A stretch of DNA of 64,000 nucleotides from Levilactobacillus zymae DSM 19395 (GCF_001434115.1 NZ_AZDW01000034.1:42231-106230); one strand, 5' to 3'. Shown: positions 1 to 11,898, counted from the stretch's first letter. Program-made: numbers and translations. The notes: a model not told the origin generated them from the sequence alone.

Positions 1-10
1 TTGCCCTTTT

Positions 11-96
11 GCCGGGGTGGCGGAATTGGCAGACGCACAGGACTTAAAATCCTGCGGTCAGTGATGACCGTACCGGTTCGATCCCGGTCCTCGGCA
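11..96 (+). tRNA. tRNA-Leu (anticodon UAA)
   Basis: Full cloverleaf. The acceptor GCCGGGG pairs with CCTCGGC and A96 is the discriminator. The anticodon stem CAGGA/TCCTG encloses loop CTTAAAA, giving anticodon TAA. A long variable arm (class II tRNA) and the TTCGATC T-loop fit leucine. CCA is not encoded. It is the first tRNA of a four-tRNA cluster. Confidence 0.95.
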
Positions 97-116
97 TTTA
101 ACTTAATAATGATTAT

Positions 117-190
117 GCACCCATAGCGCAATTGGATAGAGTGTCTGACTACGAATCAGAAGGTTGTAGGTTCGACTCCTACTGGGTGCA
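117..190 (+). tRNA. tRNA-Arg (anticodon ACG)
   Basis: The acceptor GCACCCA pairs with TGGGTGC, with discriminator A. The anticodon stem TCTGA/TCAGA encloses loop CTACGAA, giving anticodon ACG. In bacteria this tRNA is normally deaminated to ICG and reads CGU, CGC and CGA. CCA is not encoded. Confidence 0.95.
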
Positions 191-224
191 TTTTTGTTGC
201 TTATAGATTTTCTATAGGCAGACT

Positions 225-298
225 CGGGAAGTAGCTCAGCTTGGTAGAGCACCTGGTTTGGGACCAGGGGGTCGCAGGTTCGAATCCTGTCTTCCCGA
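225..298 (+). tRNA. tRNA-Pro (anticodon UGG)
   Basis: The acceptor CGGGAAG pairs with CTTCCCG, with discriminator A. The anticodon stem CCTGG/CCAGG encloses loop TTTGGGA, giving anticodon TGG. The C1-G72 pair is typical of tRNA-Pro. A close paralogue lies 40 bases downstream. Confidence 0.95.
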
Positions 299-338
299 TT
301 AACCGGTTAGCGGTTAGTGAACTAAATAGATTGATTAT

Positions 339-412
339 CGGGAAGTAGCTCAGCTTGGTAGAGCACCACGTTCGGGACGTGGGGGTCGCAAGTTCAAATC
401 TTGTCTTCCCGA
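339..412 (+). tRNA. tRNA-Pro (anticodon CGG)
   Basis: The acceptor and D arm are identical to the preceding tRNA-Pro. The anticodon stem is CCACG/CGTGG around loop TTCGGGA, giving anticodon CGG. The T-arm differs by a compensated pair (GCAGG/CCTGT becomes GCAAG/CTTGT). It reads the CCG codon and probably arose by tandem duplication of a proline tRNA. Confidence 0.94.
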
Positions 413-455
413 TTTTTTAATCCTAAATCTACATATTATATACTGACAAATCATT

Positions 456-500
456 GACGTCGGTCTTCCACCTAATTGTTTGGAAGCCGGCGTCTTTTTT
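456..500 (+). terminator. Intrinsic terminator of the tRNA cluster
   Basis: A long GC-rich stem (456-470 with 481-494, one bulge) around a 10-base loop is followed by six T. It separates the tRNA transcript from the ctsR promoter. Confidence 0.85.
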
Positions 501-577
501 GGTACTATAGATTACCAGGAGCTATCCTGGTACGGCAAGTCAATCATGCGAGACTAGGGACTGAAAAGACTAATCCA

Positions 578-605
578 TTGCATTTTTGAGGGAAGTTCGT
601 ATAAT
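578..605 (+). promoter_or_regulatory. ctsR-clpC promoter
   Basis: The -35 TTGCAT (578-583) and -10 TATAAT (600-605) are separated by 16 bases. The CtsR operator begins four bases after the -10, over the transcription start. Confidence 0.8.
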
Positions 606-608
606 ATT

Positions 609-625
609 AGTCAACATTAGTCAAA
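609..625 (+). promoter_or_regulatory. CtsR operator (tandem heptamer repeat)
   Basis: AGTCAAC-ATT-AGTCAAA has the layout of the CtsR box: two direct (A/G)GTCAAA heptamers separated by three bases. It lies just downstream of the -10 of the ctsR promoter, where a bound repressor would block initiation. This indicates autoregulation of ctsR-clpC. Confidence 0.85.
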
Positions 626-652
626 AGAACTGCCGAAAGGGGGACGCGAATA

Positions 653-1120
653 ATGGAGAATCAAAATATTTCAGATATTATTGAAGCTTACCTCAAGCAG
701 ATTCTAGCAGAATCCCAAGAAGTTGAGATTCGGCGTTCCGAGATTGCCAATCAATTTAATGTCGTCCCATCCCAGATCAATTACGTGATCAAGACCCGGT
801 TTACGATTCAGGACGGTTACGTAGTGCGGAGTAAGCGGGGCGGCGGTGGCTACATTCGCATCGAGAAGGTCAAGTTATTGGATAACCTGGACTTTATCGA
901 TTCGCTAGTAGCGGCCGTGGGGGACCATATCACCCGACATGACGGATTAGCAGTTGTGCGGAGCTTATTTGAAGCGGGAACCATTAATCGGCGCGAGGCC
1001 AACATTATGTTAGCGGCGATCGATAAGACCGCTTTAAATACCGGAGATCGAGACTTAGACGAGCAAATTCGCGCGCAGATTTTAATCTCGATTTTAGATC
1101 ATTTACGTTACGAGAGTTGA
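653..1120 (+). CDS. ctsR: CtsR, class III heat-shock repressor
   Basis: CtsR is a dimeric DNA-binding repressor of clp chaperone/protease genes in Firmicutes. The 155-residue protein has the usual family length. It has an N-terminal winged helix-turn-helix (about residues 25-70) with the glycine-rich wing RGGGGYIRI (residues 62-70), the family's heat-sensing loop. A C-terminal helical domain follows. The ATG is preceded by AAGGGGG with good spacing. A CtsR box overlaps the promoter, so it represses itself and clpC, which starts 17 bases after the stop. The arginine kinase genes mcsA/mcsB that sit here in Bacillus are absent, as is usual in lactobacilli, so heat or Clp-mediated turnover rather than McsB is expected to relieve repression. 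Confidence 0.96.
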   Translation: MENQNISDIIEAYLKQILAESQEVEIRRSEIANQFNVVPSQINYVIKTRFTIQDGYVVRSKRGGGGYIRIEKVKLLDNLDFIDSLVAAVGDHITRHDGLAVVRSLFEAGTINRREANIMLAAIDKTALNTGDRDLDEQIRAQILISILDHLRYES

Positions 1121-1137
1121 GAAAGTGAGGAGTTGCA

Positions 1138-3624
1138 ATGGATAACCTATTTACGCCTAGTGCTAAGAGCGTATTAGTTTTGGCACAGGAACAGGCCAAG
1201 TATTTTAAGCATCAAGCGGTGGGTACGGAACACTTGCTGCTGGCCCTCACCATTGAAAAAAACGGGATTGCCAACAAGGTGCTCCAGCAGTTTTCCGTGA
1301 CCGACGACGATGTTCGCGAAGAAATCGAACGGTTTACCGGTTACGGCACCCTGGAAAACACGGATAAGGATAGTTACTTGCCCTATTCCCCGAAAGCTAA
1401 GGCCATGTTAGCCTTAGCTGGCGACGAAGCCAAGCGGTTAGGGGCCACCAAGATTGGGACGGAACACTTATTGTTAGCGTTACTGAGTGACGAGACGATT
1501 CTGTCGTCACGGATCTTGAAGAACTTGAACGTTGAATTGACCAGTGCCCGGAAAGTTGTCCTCCGGAAGCTGGGGATTGCGGATACGCCTAAGCGCCGGA
1601 ACGAAGGCCGCGCACGGCGGGCGGCCCAAGGCGGGACACCCACGCTGGATTCCTTGGCTCGGGATTTAACTCAAGCGGCTAAGGATGGCAAGATGGATCC
1701 CACGGTGGGCCGTGACAAGGAAGTTAAGCGGGTCATCCAGATTCTGAGTCGGCGGACCAAGAATAACCCGGTCCTGATCGGAGAGCCCGGTGTGGGGAAG
1801 ACGGCGATTGCGGAAGGCTTGGCCCAACGCATCGTGGCCGGTGACGTGCCCGAAGATATGCAAAATAAGCGGTTGATGATGCTCGACATGGGCTCATTGG
1901 TCGCGGGGACCAAGTACCGGGGCGAATTTGAAGACCGGCTGAAGAAAGTGATCGAAGAAATCTACAACGATGGTCACGTGATCCTGTTCATCGACGAACT
2001 CCACACCTTGATTGGTGCCGGGGGCGCTGAAGGGGCTATTGACGCCTCGAACATTTTGAAGCCGGCGTTGGCCCGGGGCGAACTCCAAACCATCGGGGCC
2101 ACCACGTTAGACGAATACCAGAAATATATCGAATCCGACGCTGCGTTGGAACGGCGGTTTGCGACCGTGCAAGTCGACGAACCAACTAGTGAGGAAGCCC
2201 TAGAAATCTTGAAGGGCTTACGGCCGCGCTATGAAGATCACCATCACGTCAACATTACGGACGAGGCTCTGGAACAAGCGGTCAAACTCTCCGTGCGTTA
2301 CATTAGCGAACGCTTCCTGCCCGACAAGGCCATCGACTTGATGGACGAAGCTTCCGCGAAGGTCCGGATTGACCAGATGGATAAGCCAACGGCCACCAGT
2401 AAGTTAGCGGCCGACCTGGACCAATTGGCCAAGGACAAGGATACCGCAATCGAAAAACAAGACTTCGAACAGGCTGCGCAATTGCGGACCCAAGAGATCA
2501 CACTCCGTGAAAAGTTAGCCACCCAGAAGGCGAAAGCCGCTGCGAAGGCGGACCAGGCCGACCAGCACTATACGTTAAACGTCACCGGTGAAGACGTGGC
2601 CCAAGTGGTCGCGGAATGGACCGGGGTACCGTTGACCCAGTTGAAACAAACCGATGCGGACCGGTTGGTCAACCTCGAAAAGATCTTGCATCAACGGGTG
2701 ATCGGTCAAGACGAAGCGGTCTCGGCCGTGGCCCGGGCCATTCGACGGGCCCGTTCCGGGTTGAAGGACCCGAACCGGCCAATTGGGTCGTTTATGTTCT
2801 TAGGCCCAACCGGGGTCGGGAAGACCGAATTAGCCAAGGCGTTAGCCGCCGCGATGTTTGGGTCGGAAGACAACATGATTCGTGTCGACATGAGCGAATA
2901 CATGGAGAAGTATTCCACCAGTCGTCTGATTGGATCGGCCCCCGGTTACGTGGGGTACGACGAAGGTGGTCAGTTGACCGAAAAGGTTCGGCAGAAGCCT
3001 TATTCCGTAGTCCTCTTCGATGAAGTTGAAAAGGCCCACCCGGACGTCTTTAACCTGTTATTGCAAGTGTTAGATGATGGGTACTTGACCGACTCCAAGG
3101 GACGGCGGGTCGACTTCCGGAACACGATTCTGATTATGACCTCGAACTTGGGGGCCACGAAGCTGCGGGACGAAAAGACCGTTGGGTTTGGGGCCGAAGA
3201 CCTGGCCAACAGTTACCGGGCGATGGCCGACACCATCCGGCAAACGTTGAAGCAGTCCTTCCGGCCAGAATTCCTGAACCGGATCGATGAGACCGTGATC
3301 TTCCACTCGTTGAAGAAACCGGAACTACACCAGATCGTCAAGTTGATGGCGCAAAACATCGTCAAGCGGGTCGCGGACCAAAACATCAAGTTGAAGTTCA
3401 CGCCGGCCGCCTTGGATGCCATCGCTCAGGCGGGCTACGATCCGGAATACGGTGCTCGGCCACTCCGGCGAGCATTGCAGAATCAGGTCGAAGACCAACT
3501 GAGTGAAGCCATGCTTTCGGGTGAAGTTAAGGCCAACGAACAGGTCACGATTGGGGCTACGAAGGGCAAGGTCACGATTAACGCCAAGCCCGCCACGTCC
3601 CGTAAAGCGGTCACCAGTAAATAA
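1138..3624 (+). CDS. clpC: ClpC, AAA+ ATPase of the Clp protease
   Basis: ClpC is a hexameric unfoldase that feeds substrates to ClpP and disaggregates proteins under stress. The 828 residues show two N-terminal Clp repeats (about 1-145), a first AAA+ module with Walker A GEPGVGKT (about 215-222), a middle region with a UVR motif (about 428-460), and a second AAA+ module with GPTGVGKT (about 557-564). The UVR motif separates ClpC from ClpB and ClpE. In other Firmicutes the middle domain binds adaptors such as MecA. The gene is co-transcribed with ctsR and is followed by a terminator. Confidence 0.97.
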   Translation: MDNLFTPSAKSVLVLAQEQAKYFKHQAVGTEHLLLALTIEKNGIANKVLQQFSVTDDDVREEIERFTGYGTLENTDKDSYLPYSPKAKAMLALAGDEAKRLGATKIGTEHLLLALLSDETILSSRILKNLNVELTSARKVVLRKLGIADTPKRRNEGRARRAAQGGTPTLDSLARDLTQAAKDGKMDPTVGRDKEVKRVIQILSRRTKNNPVLIGEPGVGKTAIAEGLAQRIVAGDVPEDMQNKRLMMLDMGSLVAGTKYRGEFEDRLKKVIEEIYNDGHVILFIDELHTLIGAGGAEGAIDASNILKPALARGELQTIGATTLDEYQKYIESDAALERRFATVQVDEPTSEEALEILKGLRPRYEDHHHVNITDEALEQAVKLSVRYISERFLPDKAIDLMDEASAKVRIDQMDKPTATSKLAADLDQLAKDKDTAIEKQDFEQAAQLRTQEITLREKLATQKAKAAAKADQADQHYTLNVTGEDVAQVVAEWTGVPLTQLKQTDADRLVNLEKILHQRVIGQDEAVSAVARAIRRARSGLKDPNRPIGSFMFLGPTGVGKTELAKALAAAMFGSEDNMIRVDMSEYMEKYSTSRLIGSAPGYVGYDEGGQLTEKVRQKPYSVVLFDEVEKAHPDVFNLLLQVLDDGYLTDSKGRRVDFRNTILIMTSNLGATKLRDEKTVGFGAEDLANSYRAMADTIRQTLKQSFRPEFLNRIDETVIFHSLKKPELHQIVKLMAQNIVKRVADQNIKLKFTPAALDAIAQAGYDPEYGARPLRRALQNQVEDQLSEAMLSGEVKANEQVTIGATKGKVTINAKPATSRKAVTSK

Positions 3625-3674
3625 CGACTGGCGACGCTAACGGTTAACCTGATGACTTAAACTAGTTTTAGGAT

Positions 3675-3717
3675 GAGCAGTGCCACTGAGTAACAATCTC
3701 GGTGGGGCTGCTCTTTT
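3675..3717 (+). terminator. Intrinsic terminator after clpC
   Basis: GAGCAGTGCCACTGAG (3675-3690) pairs with CTCGGTGGGGCTGCTC (3698-3713) with a few wobbles or mismatches, followed by TTTT. Confidence 0.75.
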
Positions 3718-3777
3718 GGTTGGTCCGGAGGTGTGGTACACTGACATTAATTTAGAATGAAGGGAACGGACAACGGG

Positions 3778-4383
3778 ATGAAAAGAAAAGAGCAACTAAC
3801 CCAAACGCATGCGGCGATTTTAGCGGCGGCCCGGGAGCAATTCTTGTCACGCGGGTATCAGGCCACGTCGACTCGGGAGATTGCTCGGCAGGTCGGAATT
3901 ACGCAGCCGGCACTCTACCATCACTTTAACGACAAGGAGGCCATCTTCTTAGCCGTGGTGGAGGAGGTGGGTCACGAGACCCAAACCGGGATTACGCAGG
4001 TTAATGCTCAGGTTCAAGCCGGGACGTTGACGGACCCCGTAGAAGCCTTAGCGGCGGTGACCGAGGTCCTCTTGTCCGTTCATCCACGGGACGTGTTCAG
4101 TGTGTTGCACGGTAGCTTTCGGTATTTGGCTCCGAGCAATAAGGGTCAGCTCGGACAATTGCTGATGCAGGATTACCTGGGCCCGTTAGCGGCGTTCTTT
4201 GACTTAGGCCTCGTCACGTTGCGACCGCATTTGTCGGCGCAGGAGGCGGCCTCGTTTTATCTGACCAGTCTGAGCCCCTTGTTTAACAACTTCCATCAGG
4301 TGGGACCGGCGGATGCGTCCAAGCACGAGCAAATCGTCATTTTGCTGCGCTTAATTTTATTTGGGATTGCCACGGAAAAGTAA
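3778..4383 (+). CDS. TetR/AcrR-family transcriptional regulator
   Basis: The N-terminus is a typical TetR DNA-binding domain. It has a helix-turn-helix of the form TSTREIARQVGITQPALYHHF followed by the DKEAIF stretch. A variable helical ligand-binding/dimerisation domain follows. The ligand cannot be inferred. I chose the ATG at 3778 (201 residues) because AAGGGA lies upstream of it. The in-frame ATG at 3757 has no ribosome binding site and would sit almost on the transcript start if the TACACT at 3737 is the -10. No divergent target gene is present. It is a single-gene unit between clpC and rpoB and may act in trans or on itself. Confidence 0.85.
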   Translation: MKRKEQLTQTHAAILAAAREQFLSRGYQATSTREIARQVGITQPALYHHFNDKEAIFLAVVEEVGHETQTGITQVNAQVQAGTLTDPVEALAAVTEVLLSVHPRDVFSVLHGSFRYLAPSNKGQLGQLLMQDYLGPLAAFFDLGLVTLRPHLSAQEAASFYLTSLSPLFNNFHQVGPADASKHEQIVILLRLILFGIATEK

Positions 4384-4393
4384 GCATAATATC

Positions 4394-4422
4394 TTGACAA
4401 TCCGGCATTAGTTTTGTACTAT
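4394..4422 (+). promoter_or_regulatory. rpoBC promoter
   Basis: TTGACA (4394-4399) and TACTAT (4417-4422) are separated by exactly 17 bases. It starts 10 bases after the tetR stop and gives a leader of about 185 bases. Confidence 0.85.
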
Positions 4423-4600
4423 ATCATCTGTATGCAACTGTGAACTGAAATTGGGGTAGCCGATCTATTGTCCGGTGCACCCACTATAAGAAGCCAAAAG
4501 CAAATTTTGATTTGTTTTTGGATTTTTTTTGCCAAAAAACCGAGAAAAGATGCATTTGTAACCTAAATGTAATATTCGGTTTGGCCAGTCACAGAATAAA
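4423..4600 (+). ncRNA. rpoB leader with terminator-like hairpin (Lacto-rpoB-type element)
   Basis: The leader contains a hairpin CCAAAAGCAAA (4494-4504) / TTTGTTTTTGG (4511-4521) followed by a run of T to 4530, which looks like an intrinsic terminator inside the 5' UTR. A conserved RNA motif called Lacto-rpoB is known upstream of rpoB in Lactobacillales. Position and context fit it, but I have not aligned this sequence to the family. Upstream, 4453-4483 contains GC-rich segments that could form an alternative structure. The arrangement suggests attenuation of rpoBC. Confidence 0.6.
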
Positions 4601-4617
4601 TAGGAGAGGTGAACAAC

Positions 4618-7600
4618 TTGGCAGGACACTTAGTGAAATACGGGAAACACCGTACGCGTCGTAGCTATTCACGGATCAAGGAAGTTCTGGACTTACCTAA
4701 CTTGATCGAGATTCAAACCAATTCCTATAATTGGTTCCTCGATGAAGGGTTACGTGATATGTTCGATGACATCATGCCAATCGAGGATTTTCAAGGAAAC
4801 CTTTCGTTAGAGTTTGTTGATTATCAATTATTAGAACCTAAATATTCGGTGGACGAAGCGCGGGAACATGACGCGAACTATTCGGCACCGTTACACGTCA
4901 CCTTACGACTAACGAACCACGAAACGGGCGAAATCAAGTCTCAAGATGTCTTCTTCGGCGACTTCCCATTAATGACTCACCAAGGAACTTTCATTATTAA
5001 TGGGGCAGAACGGGTAATTGTTTCCCAATTAGTTCGTTCGCCAGGCGTTTACTTTAATGAAGATACCGATAAGAACGGCCGGACCATCTTTGGTGCCACG
5101 GTCATTCCTAACCGAGGGGCTTGGTTGGAATTCGAAACCGACGCCAAGAACATTTCCTACGTCCGGATCGACCGGACCCGGAAGATCCCAATGACCGAAT
5201 TAGTTCGGGCCTTAGGGTTTGGCTCCGATGACGAAATTCTGGACATCTTGGGCGATAACGAAAGCCTGATGGCCACGTTGGAAAAGGATATCCACAAGAA
5301 TACCGACGACTCACGGGTCGAAGAATCCTTGAAGGACATCTACGAACGCTTGCGGCCAGGTGAACCGAAGACGGCTGACTCTTCTCGGAGTCTGTTGACG
5401 GCCCGGTTCTTTGACCCGAAGCGTTACGACATGGCACCCGTTGGTCGTTACAAGACCAACAAGAAGCTGAGCTTAAAGACCCGGTTACTGGGTCTGACCT
5501 TGGCCGAAACGCTGGCTGATCCGGATACCGGTGAAGTTATCGTGCAAAAGGGCACCATGGTGGATAAGGATGTCATGAAGAACTTGGCACCTTACCTGGA
5601 TCGCGACGACTTTAAGATGGTGACTTTCCAACCATCTGACGAAGCCGTGGTCACTGAACCATTGAAATTACAAATCATCAAGGTACAATCCCCTGACGAT
5701 CCAGAACAAGAAGTGCCCGTTATCGGGAACGGCAACATTGACTTGAAGCTGAAGCACATTCGCCCAGCCGACATCATTGCTTCCATGAACTACTTCTTCG
5801 ATCTGCAGATCGGCATCGGTAACACCGACGATATTGACCACTTGGGGAACCGGCGGATTCGTTCCGTGGGTGAATTGCTCCAAAATCAATTCCGCATCGG
5901 GTTATCCCGGATGGAACGGGTGGTTCGTGAACGGATGTCCATTCAAGACGCCGCCACGGTAACGCCACAACAACTGATCAACATTCGACCAGTTGTGGCT
6001 TCCATCAAGGAATTCTTTGGGTCTTCCCAACTGTCACAATTCATGGACCAAACCAATCCATTGGGTGAATTGACGCATAAGCGTCGGTTGTCCGCCTTGG
6101 GACCTGGTGGGTTGACGCGTGACCGGGCCGGTTATGAAGTCCGGGACGTGCACTACACCCACTACGGTCGGATGTGCCCAATTGAAACCCCTGAAGGCCC
6201 GAACATCGGGTTGATCAACTCGTTGTCCAGTTACGCACGGGTCAACAAGTACGGGTTCATCGAAACGCCATACCGGCGGGTTTCTTGGGACACGCATAAG
6301 GTAACCGACAAGATCGATTACTTAACGGCCGATGAAGAAGATAACTACGTGGTGGCTCAGGCCAACACGCCATTGAAGGATGACGGGTCGTTTGATACGG
6401 ATACAATCATGGCCCGGGCTAAGTCCGAAAACATTGAAACCACCGCTGACCGGATCGACTACATGGATGTCTCGCCTAAGCAAGTTGTTGCTGTGGCCAC
6501 GGCATGTATTCCTTTCTTGGAAAACGATGACTCCAACCGGGCGCTGATGGGGGCCAACATGCAACGGCAAGCTGTGCCATTGCTGGACCCACACGCACCT
6601 TTGATTGGGACCGGGATTGAATACAAGGCCGCCCATGACTCTGGGGTCGCCATGATCAGTCAACACGACGGGACCGTTGAATACGTTGATGCTCGTGAAA
6701 TCCGCGTACGGCGTGAAGACGGGGCGTTGGACACTTACAAGTTAATGAAGTTCCGCCGGTCTAACGGTGGGAAGAACTACAACCAACGGCCAATCGTTAA
6801 AGTCGGCGACCACGTCGATAACGACGAAGTAATTGCCGATGGGCCTTCCATGGAAAATGGGGAATTAGCCTTAGGGCAAAACCCATTAGTGGCCTTCATG
6901 ACTTGGCAAGGGTACAACTTCGAAGATGCCATCGCCATTAACGAACGGTTAGTGCGTGAAGACGTCTACACGTCAATTCACATTGAAGAATACGAATCCG
7001 AAGCCCGGGACACCAAGCTCGGACCGGAAGAAATGACGCGTGAAATTCCTAACGTGGGTGAAGACGCCTTGAAGAACTTGGACGAAGACGGGATTATCCG
7101 TGTCGGTGCCGAAGTTCAAGACGGCGACATCTTAGTTGGGAAGGTCACGCCTAAAGGGGTCACGGAACTCTCCGCCGAAGAACGGCTGTTACACGCCATC
7201 TTTGGTGAAAAGGCCCGTGAAGTCCGTGATACGTCACTGAAGGTTCCTCATGGTGGCGGCGGGATCATCCAAGACGTGAAGATCTTTACCCGTGAAAACG
7301 GGGATGAATTATCTCCTGGTGTGAACATGATGGTTCGGGTCTACATCGCCCAAAAGCGTAAGCTGCAGGTCGGTGACAAGATGTCCGGTCGTCACGGGAA
7401 CAAGGGGACGGTCTCCATCGTAATCCCACAAGAAGATATGCCATACCTGCCAGACGGGACGCCGATCGACATCATGTTGAGTCCCATGGGTGTGCCTTCC
7501 CGGATGAACATTGGGCAAGTGCTCGAATTGCATTTAGGGATGGCCGCACGGAAGTTAGGAATTCACATGGCAACGCCAGTCTTCGATGGGGCCCAAGATT

Positions 7601-8229
7601 CTGATATCTGGGACGCCGTTAAGGAAGCCGGCATGGCCTCTGACGCCAAGACGGTCTTATACGATGGCCGGACCGGTGAACCGTTTGATAAGCGGGTTGC
7701 CGTTGGGGTCATGAACTACCTGAAGTTGGCCCACATGGTCGACGACAAGATGCACGCCCGTTCCATCGGACCTTACTCCCTGGTTACGCAACAACCCCTT
7801 GGTGGGAAAGCGCAATTTGGTGGCCAGCGTTTCGGTGAAATGGAAGTTTGGGCTTTGGAAGCCTACGGGGCAGCTTACACGTTGCAAGAAATCTTAACCT
7901 ACAAGTCCGATGACGTTGTCGGCCGGGTCAAGACTTACGAAGCTATCGTGAAGGGCGATCCGATTCCAAAGCCAGGCGTACCAGAATCCTTCCGCGTGTT
8001 AGTGAAGGAACTTCAATCCCTTGGTTTGGATATGAAGGTCTTGAACGGTAACAACGAAGAAATCGAATTACGTGACATGGACGATGAAGACGATGACGTC
8101 GTAAACGTTGATGCGTTGAGCAAGTACGCCCAACAGCAAGAAGAACAACGTAAGGCCCAAGCTAGTGATAGCAAGGATGCCAAGACGGCAGCGCCACAAA
8201 ATGAGAGTCAACCGAATACGCAAGATTAA
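4618..8229 (+). CDS. rpoB: RNA polymerase subunit beta
   Basis: This is the catalytic beta subunit of RNA polymerase, 1203 residues from the TTG at 4618. The SD GGAGAGG (4603-4609) is 8 bases upstream of that TTG. The alternative GTG at 4609 overlaps the SD and is rejected. The N-terminus then reads [12 protein letters not shown], as in other lactobacilli. The rifampicin-binding region is intact and wild type ([15 protein letters not shown], then [13 protein letters not shown]). The C-terminus is an acidic, glutamine-rich tail. rpoC follows 21 bases downstream in the same operon. Confidence 0.98.
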   Translation: MAGHLVKYGKHRTRRSYSRIKEVLDLPNLIEIQTNSYNWFLDEGLRDMFDDIMPIEDFQGNLSLEFVDYQLLEPKYSVDEAREHDANYSAPLHVTLRLTNHETGEIKSQDVFFGDFPLMTHQGTFIINGAERVIVSQLVRSPGVYFNEDTDKNGRTIFGATVIPNRGAWLEFETDAKNISYVRIDRTRKIPMTELVRALGFGSDDEILDILGDNESLMATLEKDIHKNTDDSRVEESLKDIYERLRPGEPKTADSSRSLLTARFFDPKRYDMAPVGRYKTNKKLSLKTRLLGLTLAETLADPDTGEVIVQKGTMVDKDVMKNLAPYLDRDDFKMVTFQPSDEAVVTEPLKLQIIKVQSPDDPEQEVPVIGNGNIDLKLKHIRPADIIASMNYFFDLQIGIGNTDDIDHLGNRRIRSVGELLQNQFRIGLSRMERVVRERMSIQDAATVTPQQLINIRPVVASIKEFFGSSQLSQFMDQTNPLGELTHKRRLSALGPGGLTRDRAGYEVRDVHYTHYGRMCPIETPEGPNIGLINSLSSYARVNKYGFIETPYRRVSWDTHKVTDKIDYLTADEEDNYVVAQANTPLKDDGSFDTDTIMARAKSENIETTADRIDYMDVSPKQVVAVATACIPFLENDDSNRALMGANMQRQAVPLLDPHAPLIGTGIEYKAAHDSGVAMISQHDGTVEYVDAREIRVRREDGALDTYKLMKFRRSNGGKNYNQRPIVKVGDHVDNDEVIADGPSMENGELALGQNPLVAFMTWQGYNFEDAIAINERLVREDVYTSIHIEEYESEARDTKLGPEEMTREIPNVGEDALKNLDEDGIIRVGAEVQDGDILVGKVTPKGVTELSAEERLLHAIFGEKAREVRDTSLKVPHGGGGIIQDVKIFTRENGDELSPGVNMMVRVYIAQKRKLQVGDKMSGRHGNKGTVSIVIPQEDMPYLPDGTPIDIMLSPMGVPSRMNIGQVLELHLGMAARKLGIHMATPVFDGAQDSDIWDAVKEAGMASDAKTVLYDGRTGEPFDKRVAVGVMNYLKLAHMVDDKMHARSIGPYSLVTQQPLGGKAQFGGQRFGEMEVWALEAYGAAYTLQEILTYKSDDVVGRVKTYEAIVKGDPIPKPGVPESFRVLVKELQSLGLDMKVLNGNNEEIELRDMDDEDDDVVNVDALSKYAQQQEEQRKAQASDSKDAKTAAPQNESQPNTQD

Positions 8230-8250
8230 TTCATAAGGGAGGTCGCTTCT

Positions 8251-11200
8251 TTGGTCGATGTCAATAAGTTCGAAAGCATGCAGATCGGACTCGCCTCACC
8301 CGATAAGATCCGTAGTTGGTCTTACGGTGAAGTCAAAAAGCCAGAAACCATTAACTACCGGACGTTGAAGCCGGAAAAAGACGGTCTGTTCGACGAACGC
8401 ATCTTCGGTCCTACTAAGGACTGGGAATGTGCTTGTGGGAAGTACAAACGTATCCGTTACAAGGGTGTCGTTTGTGACCGTTGTGGGGTCGAAGTTACCC
8501 GTTCTAAGGTCCGCCGGGAACGGATGGGCCACATTGAACTGGCTGCCCCAGTTACGCACATCTGGTACTTTAAGGGAATCCCTAGCCGGATGGGCTTGGT
8601 TCTGGACATGAGTCCACGGGCGTTGGAAGAAATTATCTACTTTGCTTCCTACGTGGTCTTAGATCCTGGTGATACCGCTTTGGAACGCAAGCAATTGCTG
8701 TCCGAACGGGATTACCGTGATAAGCTCGCCGAATACGGCTCCAAGGCCTTCAAGGCTGAAATGGGTGCCGAAGCCATCAAGAAGTTATTGATGGCCGTAG
8801 ATTTGGATAAAGAAGTTAAGGAATTAAAGGAAGAATTGAAGGAAGCCACTGGCCAGAAGCGGACGCGGGCCGTTCGACGGTTGGACATCTTGGAAGCCTT
8901 CGTCACGTCGGGTAACCGTCCGGAATGGATGGTCATGGACGCGATTCCGGTCATTCCGCCTGACTTGCGGCCGATGGTCCAGTTGGAAGGGGGACGTTTT
9001 GCGACGTCCGACTTAAACGACCTGTATCGTCGGGTCATCAACCGGAACAGCCGGCTCAAGCGCTTGCTTGATTTAAACGCACCAGGCATCATCGTACAAA
9101 ACGAAAAGCGGATGTTACAAGAAGCCGTCGATGCGCTGATCGATAATGGGCGGCGGGGTCGTCCAGTTGCTGGTCCTGGTAACCGGCCACTGAAGTCCCT
9201 GTCACACATGTTGAAAGGGAAGCAAGGACGGTTCCGGCAAAACTTGCTGGGTAAGCGGGTCGACTACTCTGGTCGTTCCGTTATCGATGTCGGTCCTTCG
9301 TTGAAGTTCAACCAAATGGGTCTGCCAGTCCCAATGGCTTTGGAATTATTCCGGCCATTTATCATGAAGGAACTGGTTGCCCGGGGGTTAGCTTCCAACA
9401 TCAAGAACGCTAAGCGTCAAATCGACCGTGAGGAAGACGACGTGTTTAACGTTTTGGAAGACGTCATCAAGGAACACCCTGTGCTGTTGAACCGGGCCCC
9501 TACGCTTCACCGGTTAGGGATTCAAGCGTTTGAACCCGTACTGGTAAGTGGGAAGGCCATGCGGCTGCACCCACTGGCCTGTGAAGCCTACAACGCCGAT
9601 TTCGATGGGGACCAAATGGCCATCCATGTGCCGTTGTCGGACGAAGCACAAGCCGAAGCGCGGTTACTGATGTTAGCGGCGCACCATATCCTGGCACCGG
9701 CTTCTGGGAAACCAGTTGTGGCGCCATCTCAAGATATGGTTATCGGGAACTACTACCTGACGATGGAAGAAAGTAACCGTGAAGGTGAAGGCATGATCTT
9801 CACCGACTTAAACGAAGCGGTGCTGGCTTACAGAAACGGGCTAGTTCATTGGCACACCCGCGTTGGGGTCCAAGTGGCCTCGATGCCGGACAAGCCATTT
9901 ACCGACGAACAACGCCAAAAGATCATGGTAACGACCGTTGGGAAGTTGATTTTCAACAACATCCTGCCGAAGTCGTTCCCATACTTGAACGAACCAACCA
10001 GTACCAACTTGAACGGCTACGTGCCGGACAAGTACTTCCTGGCACCGGGTGAAGATATTCACGACTACCTGCAAAATGCCGAACTCATTGGGCCTTTCAA
10101 GAAGGGCTTCTTGTCCGACATTATCGCGGCGGTTTACCAACAATACAAGGTGACGGCAACGTCCGAATTGTTGGACCGGATCAAGGACTTAGGGTACGAC
10201 GAATCCACCAAGTCTGGGTTGACGGTCGGAATTTCCGACATCACCGACTTGAAGGAAAAGCCAGTAATCATCGACGAAGCCCACAAAAAGGTTAAGACGG
10301 TCACCAAGCAATTCCGGCGTGGGCTGATTACCGACCACGAACGTTACGAACGGGTCATTGGAATCTGGAACGATGCCAAGGACGACATTCAAAACGCCTT
10401 GATTCACAGTTTCGAACAACAGAACCCAATCTTTATGATGAGTGATTCTGGTGCCCGGGGGAACATTTCTAACTTTACGCAGTTAGCCGGGATGCGGGGC
10501 TTGATGGCCGCGCCTAACGGTGAAATCATGGAACTGCCAATCACATCTAACTTCCGTGAAGGTCTTTCCGTGATGGAAATGTTCATTTCAACCCACGGGG
10601 CTCGTAAAGGGATGACCGATACGGCCTTGAAGACTGCCAACTCAGGTTACCTGACTCGACGGTTGGTTGATGTGGCGCAAGACGTGATTATTCGGGAAAA
10701 GGACTGTGGGACTGACCGTGGTTTGAAGATTCGGGCCATCACTGATGGAAACGAAATGATCGAACCATTGTACGACCGGATTTTAGGTCGGTACACCCAG
10801 AAGTCCGTCATTGATCCGCAAACCGGTGACGTGATCGTACCGAAGAACCAAATGATCGTTGAAGACACCGCGCAAAAGATTGTCGATGCCGGCGTTCAAG
10901 AAGTCACGATTCGTTCCGCCTTTACTTGTAACACGGAACACGGGGTCTGCGAACACTGTTATGGTCGGAACATGGCTACCGGTGACGAAGTTGAAGTTGG
11001 TGAAGCTGTCGGAACCGTTGCCGCACAGTCTATCGGTGAACCAGGGACGCAATTAACCATGCGGAACTTCCATACCGGTGGTGTGGCTGGTAACGAAGAT
11101 ATCACCCAAGGGCTTCCTCGTGTTCAAGAATTATTTGAATCCCGGAACCCTAAAGGGAAAGCGGAAATTACCGAAGTTACGGGGACGGTTGAATCCATTG

Positions 11201-11898
11201 AGGAAAACCCGGCCGAACGGACTAAGGAAATTACCATTAAAGGTGAAGCCGATACGCGGAGTTACACGTTACCAATCACGGCCCGGATGCGGATCACGGA
11301 AGGTGACTTCATCCACCGTGGGGCAGCGTTAAACTACGGGTCGGTTGATCCGAAGGAATTACTGCGGGTTCGGGACGTGTTGTCAACGGAAACCTACATT
11401 TTAGGTGAAGTTCAACGTGTTTACCGGATGCAAGGTGTGGCCATCAGTGATAAGCACGTGGAAATCATGGTTCGCCAGATGCTACGTAAGGTCCGGATCA
11501 TGGATCCAGGTGACACTGATGTCTTACCAGGGACCCTGATGGATATTCAGGACTTCCGTCGTGCTAACTACCAGACGTTGATCTCTGGTGGGATTGCGGC
11601 GACGGCGCGTCCGGTGATCCTCGGGATTACCAAGGCGGCTTTGGAAACTAACAGTTTCTTATCCGCCGCTTCCTTCCAGGAAACGACGCGGGTTCTGACC
11701 GACGCGGCTATCCGCGGCAAGAACGACCCGTTAGTTGGGCTGAAGGAAAATGTTATCATTGGGAAGATTATTCCTGCCGGGACTGGGATGCCAGATTACC
11801 GTCAGATCAAACCCAAGGAAGTCGGCAGTGCTTCAACGGAGGGCGTTTACTCAATCAGCGACCTCGAAAAGCAAATGCAAGAAGACTCCCAAGCTTAA
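8251..11898 (+). CDS. rpoC: RNA polymerase subunit beta prime
   Basis: This is the second catalytic subunit of RNA polymerase, 1215 residues. It starts at a TTG with SD AAGGGAGG. Key motifs are visible: the N-terminal zinc ribbon ([20 protein letters not shown], about residues 59-79), the active-site NADFDGD magnesium loop, and the second zinc site ([13 protein letters not shown]). It is co-transcribed with rpoB and ends at a strong terminator. Confidence 0.98.
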   Translation: MVDVNKFESMQIGLASPDKIRSWSYGEVKKPETINYRTLKPEKDGLFDERIFGPTKDWECACGKYKRIRYKGVVCDRCGVEVTRSKVRRERMGHIELAAPVTHIWYFKGIPSRMGLVLDMSPRALEEIIYFASYVVLDPGDTALERKQLLSERDYRDKLAEYGSKAFKAEMGAEAIKKLLMAVDLDKEVKELKEELKEATGQKRTRAVRRLDILEAFVTSGNRPEWMVMDAIPVIPPDLRPMVQLEGGRFATSDLNDLYRRVINRNSRLKRLLDLNAPGIIVQNEKRMLQEAVDALIDNGRRGRPVAGPGNRPLKSLSHMLKGKQGRFRQNLLGKRVDYSGRSVIDVGPSLKFNQMGLPVPMALELFRPFIMKELVARGLASNIKNAKRQIDREEDDVFNVLEDVIKEHPVLLNRAPTLHRLGIQAFEPVLVSGKAMRLHPLACEAYNADFDGDQMAIHVPLSDEAQAEARLLMLAAHHILAPASGKPVVAPSQDMVIGNYYLTMEESNREGEGMIFTDLNEAVLAYRNGLVHWHTRVGVQVASMPDKPFTDEQRQKIMVTTVGKLIFNNILPKSFPYLNEPTSTNLNGYVPDKYFLAPGEDIHDYLQNAELIGPFKKGFLSDIIAAVYQQYKVTATSELLDRIKDLGYDESTKSGLTVGISDITDLKEKPVIIDEAHKKVKTVTKQFRRGLITDHERYERVIGIWNDAKDDIQNALIHSFEQQNPIFMMSDSGARGNISNFTQLAGMRGLMAAPNGEIMELPITSNFREGLSVMEMFISTHGARKGMTDTALKTANSGYLTRRLVDVAQDVIIREKDCGTDRGLKIRAITDGNEMIEPLYDRILGRYTQKSVIDPQTGDVIVPKNQMIVEDTAQKIVDAGVQEVTIRSAFTCNTEHGVCEHCYGRNMATGDEVEVGEAVGTVAAQSIGEPGTQLTMRNFHTGGVAGNEDITQGLPRVQELFESRNPKGKAEITEVTGTVESIEENPAERTKEITIKGEADTRSYTLPITARMRITEGDFIHRGAALNYGSVDPKELLRVRDVLSTETYILGEVQRVYRMQGVAISDKHVEIMVRQMLRKVRIMDPGDTDVLPGTLMDIQDFRRANYQTLISGGIAATARPVILGITKAALETNSFLSAASFQETTRVLTDAAIRGKNDPLVGLKENVIIGKIIPAGTGMPDYRQIKPKEVGSASTEGVYSISDLEKQMQEDSQA

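Noticed and set aside
2616-3023. 135-codon open frame inside clpC in another frame
   Set aside because: It lies wholly within the conserved second AAA+ module of clpC and has a shadow-like composition.
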